DNA of 64,000 bases, taken from the NCBI GenBank assembly GCA_026261815.1, contig JAMPIT010000493.1:6961501-7025500 (forward strand), read 5' to 3'. The position numbers and the translations under genes were made by a program. Below the pieces are notes generated by a model. The model was given only the letters and a program-made list of their open reading frames with translations, ran no database searches and was not told the origin of the DNA. Shown one piece after another: positions 1 through 9,659 of the stretch; the first letter of the stretch is position 1; each line of letters begins with the position of its first letter. The stretch comes from Monarcha castaneiventris obscurior (Eukaryota; Chordata; Aves; Passeriformes; Monarchidae).

Positions 1-345
1 CTGCTGAGAAGGCTGCTTTGCAAACGGCGGAGAGAAGCGGGGAGGAAGAATCGGCAGCAACTTCTTCCACACGCACGGGCAGACAACGAGGAGCGGCAGC
101 AGCAAGCAGAATTCGCAACAAAAGAAGCATCTCCCGTTCCCGGAAAGGGCGAGAAAAAGCAGCAGCAGCAGAATTTTGGAGCGGCTCCACCAGGAGAAAT
201 TTATAGAGAAGCCTGCAAGAGAGCGTGTTTGCAGGGGGCTTGTTCTCCGGGCTTATCAGGGGGCTGTCTTTGCTGGTGGTGCGGCGAGTGGAGGTGATCC
301 CCCTCAAAGACGAGCTATTTTGGATATCCCCGTACAAGTTTTCTG

Positions 346-384
346 ATGTATTTGCTTGCACCTTCTTCCCCTGCTGTTTGGTGA
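346..384 (+). promoter_or_regulatory. Upstream ORF of 12 codons in the NOG leader
   Basis: This is the only ATG I find in the leader before the noggin start. It opens a 12-codon frame ending in TGA, 40 nt before the noggin ATG and in a different frame. Its context is weak (C at -3, T at +4), while the noggin ATG has A at -3 and G at +4. Leaky scanning or reinitiation would therefore let most ribosomes reach noggin. A mild translational brake is an inference. Confidence 0.5.
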
Positions 385-398
385 ATCCAGCCCCCCTT

Positions 399-409
399 CC
401 CCCCCCCCC
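399..409 (+). repeat. C11 homopolymer in a C-rich leader tract
   Basis: A run of 11 C preceded by CCCCCCTT lies 15 nt upstream of the noggin ATG. The complementary strand is G-rich and could form a quadruplex, and the C strand an i-motif. Homopolymer length is also error-prone in assemblies. It lies outside the CDS, so an error here would not disrupt the protein. Confidence 0.8.
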
Positions 410-424
410 ACCGGTCTCCCAAGG

Positions 425-1096
425 ATGGATCATTCCCAGTGCCTTGTGACTATATACGCCTTGGTGGTTCTGCTGGGTCTCCGGCTAGAGCAGGGCGCCT
501 GCCAGCACTATCTGCACATCCGACCGGCTCCCAGCGACAACTTGCCGTTGGTGGATCTAATCGAGCACCCGGACCCTATCTTTGACCCCAAAGAGAAGGA
601 TCTTAACGAGACCTTGCTAAGGAACCTCATGGGCGGACACTTCGACCCCAACTTTATGGCTGTTTCTTTGCCCGAGGACCGGCTCGGAGTGGACGATCTA
701 GCTGAGCTGGACTTGCTGCTCAGGCAGAGACCCTCGGGAGCGATGCCCAGCGAAATCAAAGGGCTGGAGTTCTACGACGGGCTGCAGCCGGGCAAGAAGC
801 ACAGGCTGAGCAAGAAGCTGCGCAGGAAGCTGCAGATGTGGCTTTGGTCCCAGACCTTCTGCCCGGTCCTATACACGTGGAACGATCTCGGCAGCCGCTT
901 TTGGCCCCGGTATGTCAAAGTGGGCAGCTGCTACAGTAAAAGGTCTTGTTCAGTCCCCGAAGGCATGGTTTGCAAACCTGCCAAGTCCGTGCATTTAACG
1001 ATCCTGAGGTGGAGGTGCCAGCGCCGGGGCGGGCAGAGATGCACATGGATACCCATCCAGTACCCCATCATTTCGGAGTGTAAGTGCTCCTGCTAG
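425..1096 (+). CDS. NOG: Noggin, secreted BMP antagonist (intronless)
   Basis: The 223-residue product is complete and intact. Noggin is a secreted homodimeric cystine-knot protein that binds BMP2, 4 and 7 family ligands and blocks their receptor contacts. It patterns neural tube, somites, limb and joints. Visible here: a hydrophobic signal peptide (about 1-26, ending QGAC before QHYLHIRP); the proline-containing clip segment HIRPAPSD (about 31-38) that in the family occupies receptor-binding surface on BMP; an N-glycosylation sequon NET at 61-63; a basic heparan-sulfate-binding stretch [12 protein letters not shown] (124-135) that retains noggin at the cell surface; and the C-terminal knot with cysteines 146, 169, 175, 183, 198, 206, 219, 221 and 223, ending ECKCSC. 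The ATG was chosen because it starts the signal peptide and has a strong initiation context (A at -3, G at +4). The frame is single-exon, as in other vertebrates. The protein is shorter than human noggin (232), which has extra residues in the region between the clip and the basic stretch. No damage is seen. Confidence 0.98.
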   Translation: MDHSQCLVTIYALVVLLGLRLEQGACQHYLHIRPAPSDNLPLVDLIEHPDPIFDPKEKDLNETLLRNLMGGHFDPNFMAVSLPEDRLGVDDLAELDLLLRQRPSGAMPSEIKGLEFYDGLQPGKKHRLSKKLRRKLQMWLWSQTFCPVLYTWNDLGSRFWPRYVKVGSCYSKRSCSVPEGMVCKPAKSVHLTILRWRCQRRGGQRCTWIPIQYPIISECKCSC

Positions 1097-1158
1097 GGCT
1101 GGCACTTCCCTTCGCGCCCCTTCTCCAGCGGACTCACGTGGACCTTTGCTGCAACAGA

Positions 1159-1164
1159 AATAAA
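1159..1164 (+). terminator. Proximal poly(A) signal AATAAA of NOG
   Basis: A canonical hexamer lies only 63 nt after the stop codon. If used, it would give a very short 3' UTR lacking the miR-200 and Pumilio sites further on. Confidence 0.5.
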
Positions 1165-1193
1165 AGACATTTGCTTTCTGGTTAACGTTGTAA

Positions 1194-1200
1194 TGCACTG
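1194..1200 (+). promoter_or_regulatory. miR-148/152-type seed match in NOG 3' UTR
   Basis: TGCACTG is a 7-mer seed match for the miR-148/152 family. It lies beyond the proximal poly(A) signal, so it would be present only in longer transcripts. Function is inferred from the seed alone. Confidence 0.3.
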
Positions 1201-1226
1201 TAACGTGTAGGAGAATGTATATTGTG

Positions 1227-1234
1227 TGTATATA
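1227..1234 (+). promoter_or_regulatory. Pumilio-type element UGUAUAUA in NOG 3' UTR
   Basis: This 8-mer matches the UGUANAUA recognition sequence of PUM proteins, which destabilise mRNAs. A second match, UGUAAAUA, lies at 1583-1590. Function is inferred from the motif alone. Confidence 0.4.
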
Positions 1235-1264
1235 TGGCACCGGTTTAATACACTATTAAAAGGT

Positions 1265-1272
1265 CAGTATTA
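1265..1272 (+). promoter_or_regulatory. miR-200b/c/429 8-mer seed match in NOG 3' UTR
   Basis: CAGTATTA is the full 8-mer target of the AAUACUG seed shared by miR-200b, miR-200c and miR-429. Repression of Nog by miR-200c/141 has been reported in mammalian tooth epithelium, so this site may be a conserved functional one. Conservation of this exact position was not checked. Confidence 0.5.
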
Positions 1273-1381
1273 TACGTGAAGTAATCAGCGTCTACTGTAT
1301 TTTCAAGACTATTACCCTGATCGTTGCTAATGTATCTTTTTTTTTTTTAATTTTTTTAATTTATATTCCAGAGAGAAGTTG

Positions 1382-1397
1382 CTTCGCTTTGGCGAAG
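1382..1397 (+). other. Hairpin CTTCGC-TTTG-GCGAAG in NOG 3' UTR
   Basis: This 6-bp perfect GC-rich stem with a 4-nt loop extends by one A-T and two G-T wobble pairs on the outside. It stands out in an otherwise very AT-rich UTR and is followed by T-rich sequence and a poly(A) signal at 1426. It could be a protein-binding RNA element. No known family is recognised. Confidence 0.45.
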
Positions 1398-1425
1398 TAG
1401 GTTTTTCTGTTGGGTGGTTTTTTTT

Positions 1426-1431
1426 AATAAA
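1426..1431 (+). terminator. Internal poly(A) signal AATAAA of NOG
   Basis: A canonical hexamer after a T-rich tract, about 330 nt past the stop codon. It would give a medium-length 3' UTR. Confidence 0.45.
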
Positions 1432-1546
1432 AGGTTTAAAAAATACAAACCAAACTTTTTGATAAGAAAACGTTTAAAGCTATTTTCCATTATTCGGAAA
1501 GCGCGTGTATGAGGGTGTTTTTTTTCCTTACGGACTTTAGATTTAA

Positions 1547-1562
1547 AATAAAAATGAATAAA
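1547..1562 (+). terminator. Paired poly(A) signals AATAAA (two copies) of NOG
   Basis: Two canonical hexamers at 1547-1552 and 1557-1562 lie 10 nt apart. Together they form a plausible main cleavage signal for a transcript with about 480 nt of 3' UTR. Confidence 0.5.
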
Positions 1563-1582
1563 CGCCTAGAGCACAATGTTAT

Positions 1583-1590
1583 TGTAAATA
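1583..1590 (+). promoter_or_regulatory. Pumilio-type element UGUAAAUA in NOG 3' UTR
   Basis: This is a match to UGUANAUA. It is retained only if the distal poly(A) signal at 1682 is used, so alternative polyadenylation would decide whether it acts. Confidence 0.4.
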
Positions 1591-1681
1591 GAGAGAACAG
1601 TTTGAATGACTTAATCCTATGTAAATGAAGAGTATCTGCTATTTATTCTTTATATCCTTGTAGTAAAAAGTGCAGTGCAGA

Positions 1682-1687
1682 ATTAAA
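1682..1687 (+). terminator. Distal poly(A) signal ATTAAA of NOG
   Basis: A common variant hexamer near the end of the AT-rich 3' UTR. The sequence changes to GC-rich DNA about 50 nt further on, which supports this as the last signal of the gene. Confidence 0.5.
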
Positions 1688-1923
1688 GTCAACCACTAAA
1701 ACACGAGCCGTTTGGATTCTGTTTGCTTTTTGGTTTGGCCGCCGTCGGGGGGGCTTTCTTCTGTCTCCTCCTCGTTCTCCACGCTCAGCAGGACGTTTCG
1801 TGGTGGCAAGGGGGAGGTGGGAACCTGCTCACGACTCTGTTAAAGGGGCTCTGCGGCACCTACACCGTCGGAGTGCTGCGGGCTCCGGCGCCGCAGGATG
1901 GGGGGCGGCCGGCGGGGGGGTCC

Positions 1924-1948
1924 CTCCGCTCCGCTCCGCTCCGCTCCG
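1924..1948. repeat. (CTCCG)5 pentanucleotide microsatellite
   Basis: Five perfect units of CTCCG lie within the CpG-rich block. Such arrays are often polymorphic. No function is implied. Confidence 0.9.
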
Positions 1949-2500
1949 CGCTGTCCCTCGCGGAGCCGCGACCGCGCAGCCCCGGCGAGCTCGGTGGCAG
2001 CTGCTTGGGGATTTTTCTTTTAACCGCTTGACATTTCATTTACAACGGGACACGTGTCTTTCACACCTACCATTGTGGTGGGACACTGCTGAAACTTGAC
2101 CCCTGGGCTTTGAGGGGTTTCAGCGCAGACACGTTATTAGCCTGATCCTGTGACAGCCCCGCACACCGCCCGGCCCGGCCCGGTTAACTCTTTGGGCTCC
2201 CGCCCGCGCCGGGTCATCGCCACCCTGCCGAGCTGCCTGGAGCTGCGGGGCTCGGAGACTGAACCCCCTCCCCCGAGCCTGCTCTCTGCAGGCAGCCCGG
2301 GGAAGACCGTGCCCTGCAGCCGGGAAACACCGAGCTCTGCAGCCGGCAGAGCGCTGCCCTGTGCCGCCCGTGTCGCCGCGGGCTGCCCGAACCCCGCCGC
2401 CGCCCGCTCCCGGCCCGCCCCCAGGGGCCGCCCCCGCCCGCCCCCCGCTCCCCGATCCCCGCTCCCTTCTCCGCTCTCGCTGCTCCCCGCGGCGCTGCGG

Positions 2501-2544
2501 AACGGAACGGCCCGGAACGGCCCGGAACGGCCCGGAACGGCCCG
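2501..2544. repeat. 10-bp tandem repeat, unit CCCGGAACGG
   Basis: Three exact units occupy 2511-2540, with partial units on both sides. Each unit carries a CCGG and a further CG, so the array adds a dense methylation target to the island. It probably arose by replication slippage. Confidence 0.85.
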
Positions 2545-2640
2545 CGGGGCTGCGCGGGACCCGCAACTGTCCCGCGGCTCCGTCGGGACCCGGCCCAATT
2601 AGCGACGCGTTTGACTTGTAGGTGCCGGGAGAGCCGACGG

Positions 2641-5600
2641 TTCGTATCTCATAGATACCAACTGCGAAAATAAACTCTCCACGTGTTCTTCAAAGGCTCC
2701 CTGGCAGTGCAGGAAGCCTTTTCCTTATTTATCTCGGAGTCAAAAAAATTTTTTTTTTCATTTCTCCTCTAAAACTCGGAGGGAATCTGTGCTAATCATT
2801 TTAAACCCGTGGGTCTCTCATTGAGACAAGCCAGCTCTGCTTTCTCTAACGCTTAGTTTGGTATCTCCGAATGCATATTCATTCCCTCGCTCAGTCCCTC
2901 GGTGCGTTTTACCGCCCGTCTCTTTGCTCTACTTTCAATAGTTTTGGGAGGGGGGAAGAAAATCAGATCTTGGGACATTTAGGGTATTCATTAACCTAGT
3001 GAAGAGGAACAGAGGCATTATTACTCACATAGAAGGCACCCTGCCCCCATGTCTATCTAAGGGTTCATTGTAAAAGGATTAAAAGTTAAAGACCTTCATC
3101 TTATGATTCTTTCATTTAATCTTCGTGGCGCCTGAAAGACATGCTGGATGGATGATCACATTTAAAATATTCCTAATGTCGGCTACCTTAGGACTCCAGG
3201 CAGGGCAAACAAACGTAATTTATTTCCAGAAGAAAGGGTATATTGAGATGTTTAAGTTTATGAACCACCATTACCATGTATATTTGTTAGGTTCTGACAA
3301 ATACCCAAATAACATTAAAATCAGCCATTCATCACTTATGAATTTATGCAAAACCTGGTATGCCTGGGGCCAATATTTTTTTAGACAGAGTTTCACTTGC
3401 AAAAAAAAAAAAAAAAGGTTTATTTAAAAAAAAAAGCAAGAGTTTTTCATGACTGGTAAACACGAGAATTATGTGAACAGAAACTATTTCATGCTGGGAT
3501 GGCAGCCAGGGACTCGGGAATGTCAACAAAAGTTCTCCGAAGGTTGAAAATGTCACTGGATTACAATACAAGGTCCTTTGCCCCATTAGCAAACTTTACT
3601 AAAGTAATATTCCCACTACTTAGCGAGGGGGGCTCACTCAGTGATTTATCTGCCTGTGATCCCAGCAATGGGGCAAACAGAGGCTTCATCTGGAAACCAC
3701 CTCTGACTGCTGGCTTCAAGGTTTAAAAATTTTTATGTGTGCAGAGCTGAGTGTGTATTGGTGACTGTCATGTGAGTGTAAAAGAAGTGTGCTGTTAATG
3801 TAGTCTAAATATCTATCACCATATCTGTCATATTTTAATCCAAGGGTTATTGTCATCACAGAGTCATGTGTACATATGGGTTTTCTCAACCAATAACACC
3901 CTGTTAATAAATTTACAAGAATATTTGGGGTTTTAAAAAATCAAATTTCAACATCCATAAGGCTCGTGATTTTTTTTTTAAACAAATAGCTAAATTTTGT
4001 CAGCTGGTAGAGCAAAAACAAACTAGTAGTTTTCACTGTTGTTTCTGGTCAGGTCCACTTTCTGGTCCTCCTGCCCTAGTGTTGAAATGTTTGGCTTGTA
4101 GTGGAAGTGTTTCAAGCCAAACAAATAAAATATCTTTCTGATGAATGTTTCTATGCGAATCTATTTAATATTAGATTTTGTAATATGTTTTTATAGCAAA
4201 ATTGAATTATAGCTCTTTTAAATAGAAATCAATTCATAACACAGCCAGTTTTTCTTTGCTGATCTTTGTAGTGGCATCATAAGACTGCACAAAGACCACT
4301 GTGGGGAAGAAATAAGGGAAAAGTTTAAAGTTGGCTTTAAGTTATTCTGCAGTTTCTTCTTTTGCAATTTTAGTGTCTTAAAGCATCATAATATGGGAAT
4401 TTCAGTTTATTTCTGTGTCTGCTGTAGGCTCATCGGAGTCATTTAACCTGTGTGCTGCAGTTCCTTGTGAGGAGCACAGAACTTCATCTTCTTTGTCACT
4501 GTAGTCAGTCTTTATCAGAACAATTTTTTCTCTCACATCATGTGTTTATTCAAAATCTAGTGAAGTTAAGGCCCGGTGTTAAAGGGAGGTTCCTCGATGA
4601 TACCGCATTTAGCATCCAAGCCATCGTTTTTGTCAGTGCAGAGCAGTATTCTACATTTTATTCTCAAATGCTTTATACTTCTGATTATCAGGAAAAACAC
4701 ATGGCTTTTAACCAAAGTCGTGATGATGAAGGCTAATTTGAAAGTGCTAAGAGGAACACAGTCGATAAAAGCACAAAAAAGTAAATTAGTGTAACTTGTC
4801 CAAACATTTGTAATAAGCCAAAATTCATTCAAAATTAGTTCAGACAGGTTGAAGAAAATGAACCAGCTAGGAAACATTACACATTAAAATGTTGTGTCCT
4901 CACATATGTACTTAATTGAAAAATATATTTGATTCCTTTATCATTTTCAAAATACCACCACAAAGATGAGTCTTCTTGAGATTGCATGAGGACACTATGG
5001 AGTCATCACCAAAATAACCACAGGTAGAAATTAGAGTGGTAGTACTTGGATAAATACTGGACAAGTTTTTCCTCTTCCATAGTTTTAATAGAGAAACAAT
5101 TTAGTAACATCAATACCTTGAAAAAAATTCCCAGCAGTTCACTTCACTGGGCTGTGTTATGTAAATGTAATCTGCACCACATTGGCTGGATCTTGGACTA
5201 ATTAAAGAGAAGATGTTCCAGCTCAGAGTTTTGCCAGGAATCGTCATTGAAAGTTGAAATAATATAATGACATCATCATATAATATAACATCATAGCTTT
5301 CAAGGTGAGCCAAACCAAAGATATGCTGGCAGGGGAGAGTTGCCACCTGGTAGATCCATGCTAGGAGTAGATCTGATACTCTCATCCAGCAGGAAGGAGA
5401 ACAGCCACACTCTTCCTGAGTGCCCACAAGGATCCTGCAGTCTCTCTGTGCCTGCAGATCCTTTGGGAGCCCTGCTGCATGTGGGAGCTGCAGAATCTGT
5501 GTCAATGCTCTCTTTTAAGAGAGCAGCTCCAGGAAGTTTGAAGAGACCCTTTCATTCCCTCTTCCCTGCTCCCAGACCAAGCAAGAAGCTCCAATGGTTA

Positions 5601-7920
5601 AACGAAGGAAGGAAATTAATAAATTCACTTGAAACAACTGTTGGAATGGTTCAGACGGGAACAGAAATACTCAGCAATCAACATTAAAGACTCTAAATCC
5701 TTGAAGGTGTTATTGCAGGATCAGCAGCTTACAGCCCTCTTCGTGAAGCCTGGGTACCAGTGTATTACTGTTAAGTCCCCTCAGCTTTTTCCATGTGGGG
5801 AAAGCAGCTGCTCTGTGTGATGTGCTTTTGAAGAGTATGGGAGAAAAGCTACTGCAGAGGAATCTGTGTGGGTGTAACATCACAGGGAGTCACTTTTCCC
5901 TGCTGAACTGCGGGACAGGAGTGCAGAGATGCCGCAATTTAGCATCTGACTCTTCTGGTAGATGGCTTAGATGGAAACCAGCTGAGAACAGATGCTCTGG
6001 GAGCTCACTGGTTGTAGTTCTGCCCTCTCCAGGGGTATATTCATGCTGCCATCGAGCATCATTCTGAGTCAGCACTCAAGGCCAGACCAACCTGTGTGTG
6101 CACTGAGTCCCTGTCAGCCTGTGGATGTCCTGGAAATCTTTGGATCCATCCCTGTGCAGCCCTCTGGCTGTGTGTGGGTGCTCCTGTCTGAGAGCTACCC
6201 CCCAGCTGAAGGCAGCAGCACCAACTGTAGGCACACAGATGCTGGCACTGACTAGTCTGGAGTCTGCTCTTCACCTAAGACCGACATTGCCCAGAACTCA
6301 GGCCTCTCCCGTGGAGAATTCCAGAGTAGTCACTGCATCAGATAATTGTGACAGAGTTTGAAAATAGGTTTCACACTCCCTCCCTGTAGTTTTTTTTCCC
6401 TCATGAGAGGGAGAGTGGCAAGGCTTCCATCACAAAGAACTTTACTCAGAACCAGAACAGATCTTAAGGCACAGCACTAAAAACCTGTATGCAATGGAGA
6501 AGGACTGGGTGGCTCAAGGGATTGGTAATGGTATAAAGAGCTTTTCACCACTAGGCTTCTGGCTCTGATCCAGAGGTAGTAACTGAAAGCCACAGTCATC
6601 TGATGCCTGCAGAGTGGTCTCTGTAGAATGAGTTGTTGGTCTCTGCATAGATCCTTCCAAGTAGGATCTAGATCACAAAGCCACCACCAGAACTGTCATG
6701 CTTGCAGGGATTCCAATCCAAAGTGCAGAATGAAACAGGAATGAGGATGTTTGATCTTTGTTTGTGGTTAGTAGCTTAGCAGTTTGTGATTAGTATATTG
6801 TTGTTCAGTATTCTTTGTTTTGTGGGGAAGGGATTAATATAGGAGAATATAACCAGTATAGCCCCTTGTATTGACACACCCCTAATAGTATTTTCCTTCT
6901 GGCATAGTAATAACTTTATTTTTGGCCTACACCTGGCAACTTACTACCTGGCTTGGCTGCAAAACCATAGTCCAGAGGAAGATGCAGCAAACAGAAGGGC
7001 CAGGCACTGCTGTATTTATTGAAGTGCCTCCTGCACTGAGTGGTCCAAATAACTTCATAATAAGTGCATCTTACACCTACCAGTGCAAATACCTCATTTA
7101 CAGCAGTGCAACTTTCCAGGGCTCAGGTTAGAGGTTCCCCTTCCATAGGATTCCCAATCACACAGCTCTGAGCACACATTTCTCTGTACAAATTCAGAAT
7201 ATCCTTGCCAGGCTGCTATGTTGTACCTGAGCAATAAAAAAATCCAGCACCTTTCTCAGGAATAAATAAGCTGAGTTTAACTTGAAGTATTAGGAAAAAT
7301 AAGTGCATAAAACTAACACATATTTATATAAGGGCCAGTGTAAACATCACTCCTCTGTTTTAAAATGAACTTTCTGGTATTCCAAGCACTTCATAATATT
7401 GTCTGGGAGTGAAAAATGGACAGAAAATTATTTTCCCTCACTCCCTCTCCTAGTTTGCTTTGGACATCTAGGCACTGCATATCTAGCCAGGTTTATTTTG
7501 CCTTTTGTGTGGGTTTGTTCCTCCAAGGGCATTTCATTGCTTTCACACAGCAACAGAATGTTGAGTAATATTGCATAGATATTATTGTAAACATGCATAA
7601 ATTAGTATAGAGATTTTATAACCTGGTGAGACGAGCTGAAATGCTATCTTTTAAAATCAAGTGGACTTCCAAGTTCATCATGTCCTTTCTGAATAAGTGG
7701 ATAAAATTTTGCTTTGTAGGTAATACTTACACAATAAATGAGGTCATTGACCTGAACCTTGAAGCTCTTGTAAATAAGCCTCAGTTAGAACCAATGCCTA
7801 AATTAAGTCTCAGTGGTGGCCTTAGAAATACCCAGGTATCTTTCCTCCCTCTCATTATTATCTGCTCCTGACTGCATGAGGGTTTTAAGAGCCCCTTTTC
7901 ACCCAGCACTTCACTGGGTC
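2641..7920. other. Intergenic, NOG-proximal desert; no gene seen
   Basis: This is AT-rich, CpG-poor non-coding DNA. Open frames here are short, overlap on both strands and match no family I recognise. The first 300 bases after the CpG island (2641-2900) and the stretch 3720-3960 look low in repeats and rich in homeobox-type TAAT words, so they may be conserved non-coding elements, but conservation cannot be tested here. An A16 run lies at 3401-3416 and an 11-bp hairpin at 4088-4123. The region 5100-6350 is somewhat richer in GC and open frames but shows no splice or protein signature I trust. Confidence 0.6.
4088..4123. other. Perfect 11-bp inverted repeat with 14-nt loop
   Basis: The left arm TGTTTGGCTTG (4088-4098) and right arm CAAGCCAAACA (4113-4123) pair perfectly. 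They read as a CTTGGC-type half-site in mirror arrangement, resembling an NFI palindrome (TTGGC-n-GCCAA) with enlarged spacing. It may be a protein site or a chance hairpin. Confidence 0.5.
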
Positions 7921-8691
7921 TGTGGTGGGTTGACTGGCAGACTCCAGTTGCTCACCAAAGCTGCTCTATCACTCCTCAGCTGGATGGGGGGAGAAAATAC
8001 AAGAGGTTCTTGGGTCAAAATAAAGGCAGGGAGAAATCCCTCACCAATTACCCTAACAGGCAAAACAGACTGGGCTTGGGGAAATTTGTTTATTACCAAT
8101 AAAATCAGGATACTGAGAAGTAAAATCAAATCTTAAAACACCTCCACTCCACCCCTCCCTTCTTTCCAGGCTTAAATGCTCTCTTGATCTTCTCTGCTTC
8201 CTCTCCACCAACAGCACAGGGGGTTGGAGATGGGGGTTGGAGTCAGTTCATCACATGTCATCTCTGCTGTTCCTCCCTCCTGAGGGAGAGAATTCCTCAC
8301 ACTCCTCCCTGCTCCAGGGTGGGCTCCTCTCTCCATGGGTCCGAAGGTCCTGCCAGCTCCATCATGGGCTTCCCATAGGGACAGCCTTCCTCACCATGGT
8401 CTTCACCAGGGGCTGCAGAGGAATCTCTGCTCCTGGAGGTGCCTGGAGCACCTCCTCCCCCTCCTTCTGCGCTGACCTGGGTGTCTGCAGAGTTGTTTCT
8501 CTCCAATATTCTCACTCTCTCTGGCTGAAGTAGCTGGATTTTTTGTTTCCAGTCTTAAATACCAGAGGGTCTCCCATCACGGCTGATGGTCCACCTTGGA
8601 GCCGGCTGGAATTGGCTCTGTGGGCTCTTCTCACTGGAGGCACCCCTGTAGCCCCCCATTGCCCAAACCTGGCCATGCAAAGCCAGCACCA
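7921..8691 (-). mobile_element. Avian ERV/LTR-type retroelement fragment (degenerate, no intact genes)
   Basis: I recognise this about 0.77-kb block as belonging to a dispersed avian endogenous-retrovirus-like repeat, read on the minus strand. Its + strand ends are TG (7921) and CA (8691). On the minus strand there is a TATTTAAGA TATA-like box at 8553-8561 and an AATAAA at 8089-8094. The blocks around GGAGCA-rich units (8240-8480) look like remnants of an internal repeated region. No matching target-site duplication is visible at the ends and no gag, pol or env frame remains. The long spacing between the TATA-like box and the poly(A) hexamer is unusual for an LTR, so the exact class (solo LTR or partial 5' end) is uncertain. 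A search against an avian repeat library would settle it. Confidence 0.7.
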
Positions 8692-9659
8692 TTGTGTGTG
8701 TGCACAGTGGAGTTTCTAGTGAGCTGGGAAGTCTAATAAAGCTCCCTGAGCACTACATGAAGAAGGCATTAAGGCTGGACCACCAGGTCAGGAATAGTTA
8801 TACTTCACTTAAGCCGTTTTCAAAAGTGCAGAGCATTCTGCTCTGAGCCAGCAAAACCTTAAGCACAGCTCAATTAAGGCTTCATAAGCACATCCTCAGA
8901 AGGACTGACTGCTCATCCCACATGTCCATAAGTTCTCTCTTGGACCAGCTGAAACCATCAGCACCCTGTAGCGGAGTCCCGAGGGAACCGGGAGCAGCTT
9001 GGGTGTTCAGGGGAGGGCTGTTCTACCTAACCAGGAACAGCTGAGTGTTGTGGTTTGTATAAACTGTTTGCCATGTATGTGTGGCATGTGGCAGTAAATG
9101 AAACACTTACTTTAAAACTTATTGAAGTTCTTTCAGCAAAAAAATTAATGTGGGGTTGGCTTTTATGCGTTGTTTCAAATGAAGCAGAGATTTATACACC
9201 TTATTATCCTAATTTTTTTCCAGACACTGCCCTGAAAATCTCTCATATCTTACAGGAAATCAAATATCAGAGATCACTTTTAATTTCCCATCTATGGTAC
9301 GAACAAAAAAATGAGTAAGTCTAATGAAGTGGCATGTAGTCAAATGTGCAGACTGTAATCATCCGCAAAATATTTAAAGCAATCTGAATGAAACTTTTCA
9401 GACAGCCGGACTAGGTTCCTCTTACTCCTAAGCTTCTGAGAGATGCCAGCAGATTTTAAGGTTAACATTTTCAGTCCTCAGCCTGAGATTAGGCATCTTG
9501 TTCTGTAAGATGACATCTATGGGGGAAAAAAACTATGGTTTGAGTTTTTGGATGCAGAAATTCACCACTCTCAGTAGGAGACCATGGTAATACACCACAC
9601 TGTGAAAAACAGCAGATGTAGCTTTACTGCTACATACAAGATTCTGTCTGATATGGTGA

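Larger units (their letters stand above)
1..424 (+). other. NOG: NOG 5' untranslated region (partial; promoter lies left of the window)
   Basis: This is purine-rich, GC-rich leader sequence running directly into the noggin start codon. It contains short CAG/GCA runs near 159-171 and a 7-bp inverted repeat (CCTGCAA at 212-218 with TTGCAGG at 229-235) that could form a small leader hairpin. A pyrimidine-rich stretch with an 11-C run at 399-409 lies just before the ATG. A TATA-like TTATAG at 201-206 is visible, but nothing shows that it is used. The reading frame upstream of the noggin ATG stays open for some 23 codons without any in-frame ATG, so an N-terminal extension would need a non-AUG start. 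The transcription start is inferred to be near or beyond the left edge. Confidence 0.75.
1097..1710 (+). other. NOG: NOG 3' untranslated region
   Basis: This is AT-rich sequence following the stop codon, with multiple canonical poly(A) signals and T-rich stretches. It ends near 1700-1710, after the last ATTAAA and before sequence becomes GC-rich. Candidate regulatory sites include a miR-148/152-type 7-mer TGCACTG (1194-1200), a miR-101/144-type TACTGTA (1293-1299), Pumilio-type UGUANAUA elements (1227-1234 and 1583-1590), a miR-200b/c/429 8-mer (1265-1272), and ATTTA pentamers near 1640. The boundary is inferred from the poly(A) signals. A transcript end read would fix it. Confidence 0.75.
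1860..2640. promoter_or_regulatory. CpG-rich island immediately 3' of NOG
   Basis: By eye this block is strongly GC-rich with frequent CG dinucleotides, unlike the AT-rich UTR before it and the desert after it. It contains (CTCCG)5 at 1924-1948, a 10-bp tandem repeat at 2501-2544, and many SP1-like GGGCGG/CCGCCC words. Long overlapping frames on both strands are a by-product of GC content. It may be the 3' part of the NOG CpG island complex or an independent, possibly antisense, promoter. No TATA box or coding exon is recognised. Confidence 0.65.

Noticed and set aside
356..424. In-frame N-terminal extension of noggin
   Set aside because: The frame is open but its first codon is TTG, no in-frame ATG exists, and the known family start with its signal peptide is the ATG at 425.
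508..759. Minus-strand open frame inside the noggin CDS
   Set aside because: It is a shadow of the real gene in the opposite strand with no family resemblance.
2120..2602. Long overlapping open frames of 148-153 codons on both strands
   Set aside because: They lie in the CpG-rich block, are arginine, alanine, glycine and proline biased, and overlap on both strands, as expected from GC content and tandem repeats.
7921..8691. Functional retroviral genes in the ERV-like block
   Set aside because: Only short broken frames are present. No gag, pol or env region is visible.
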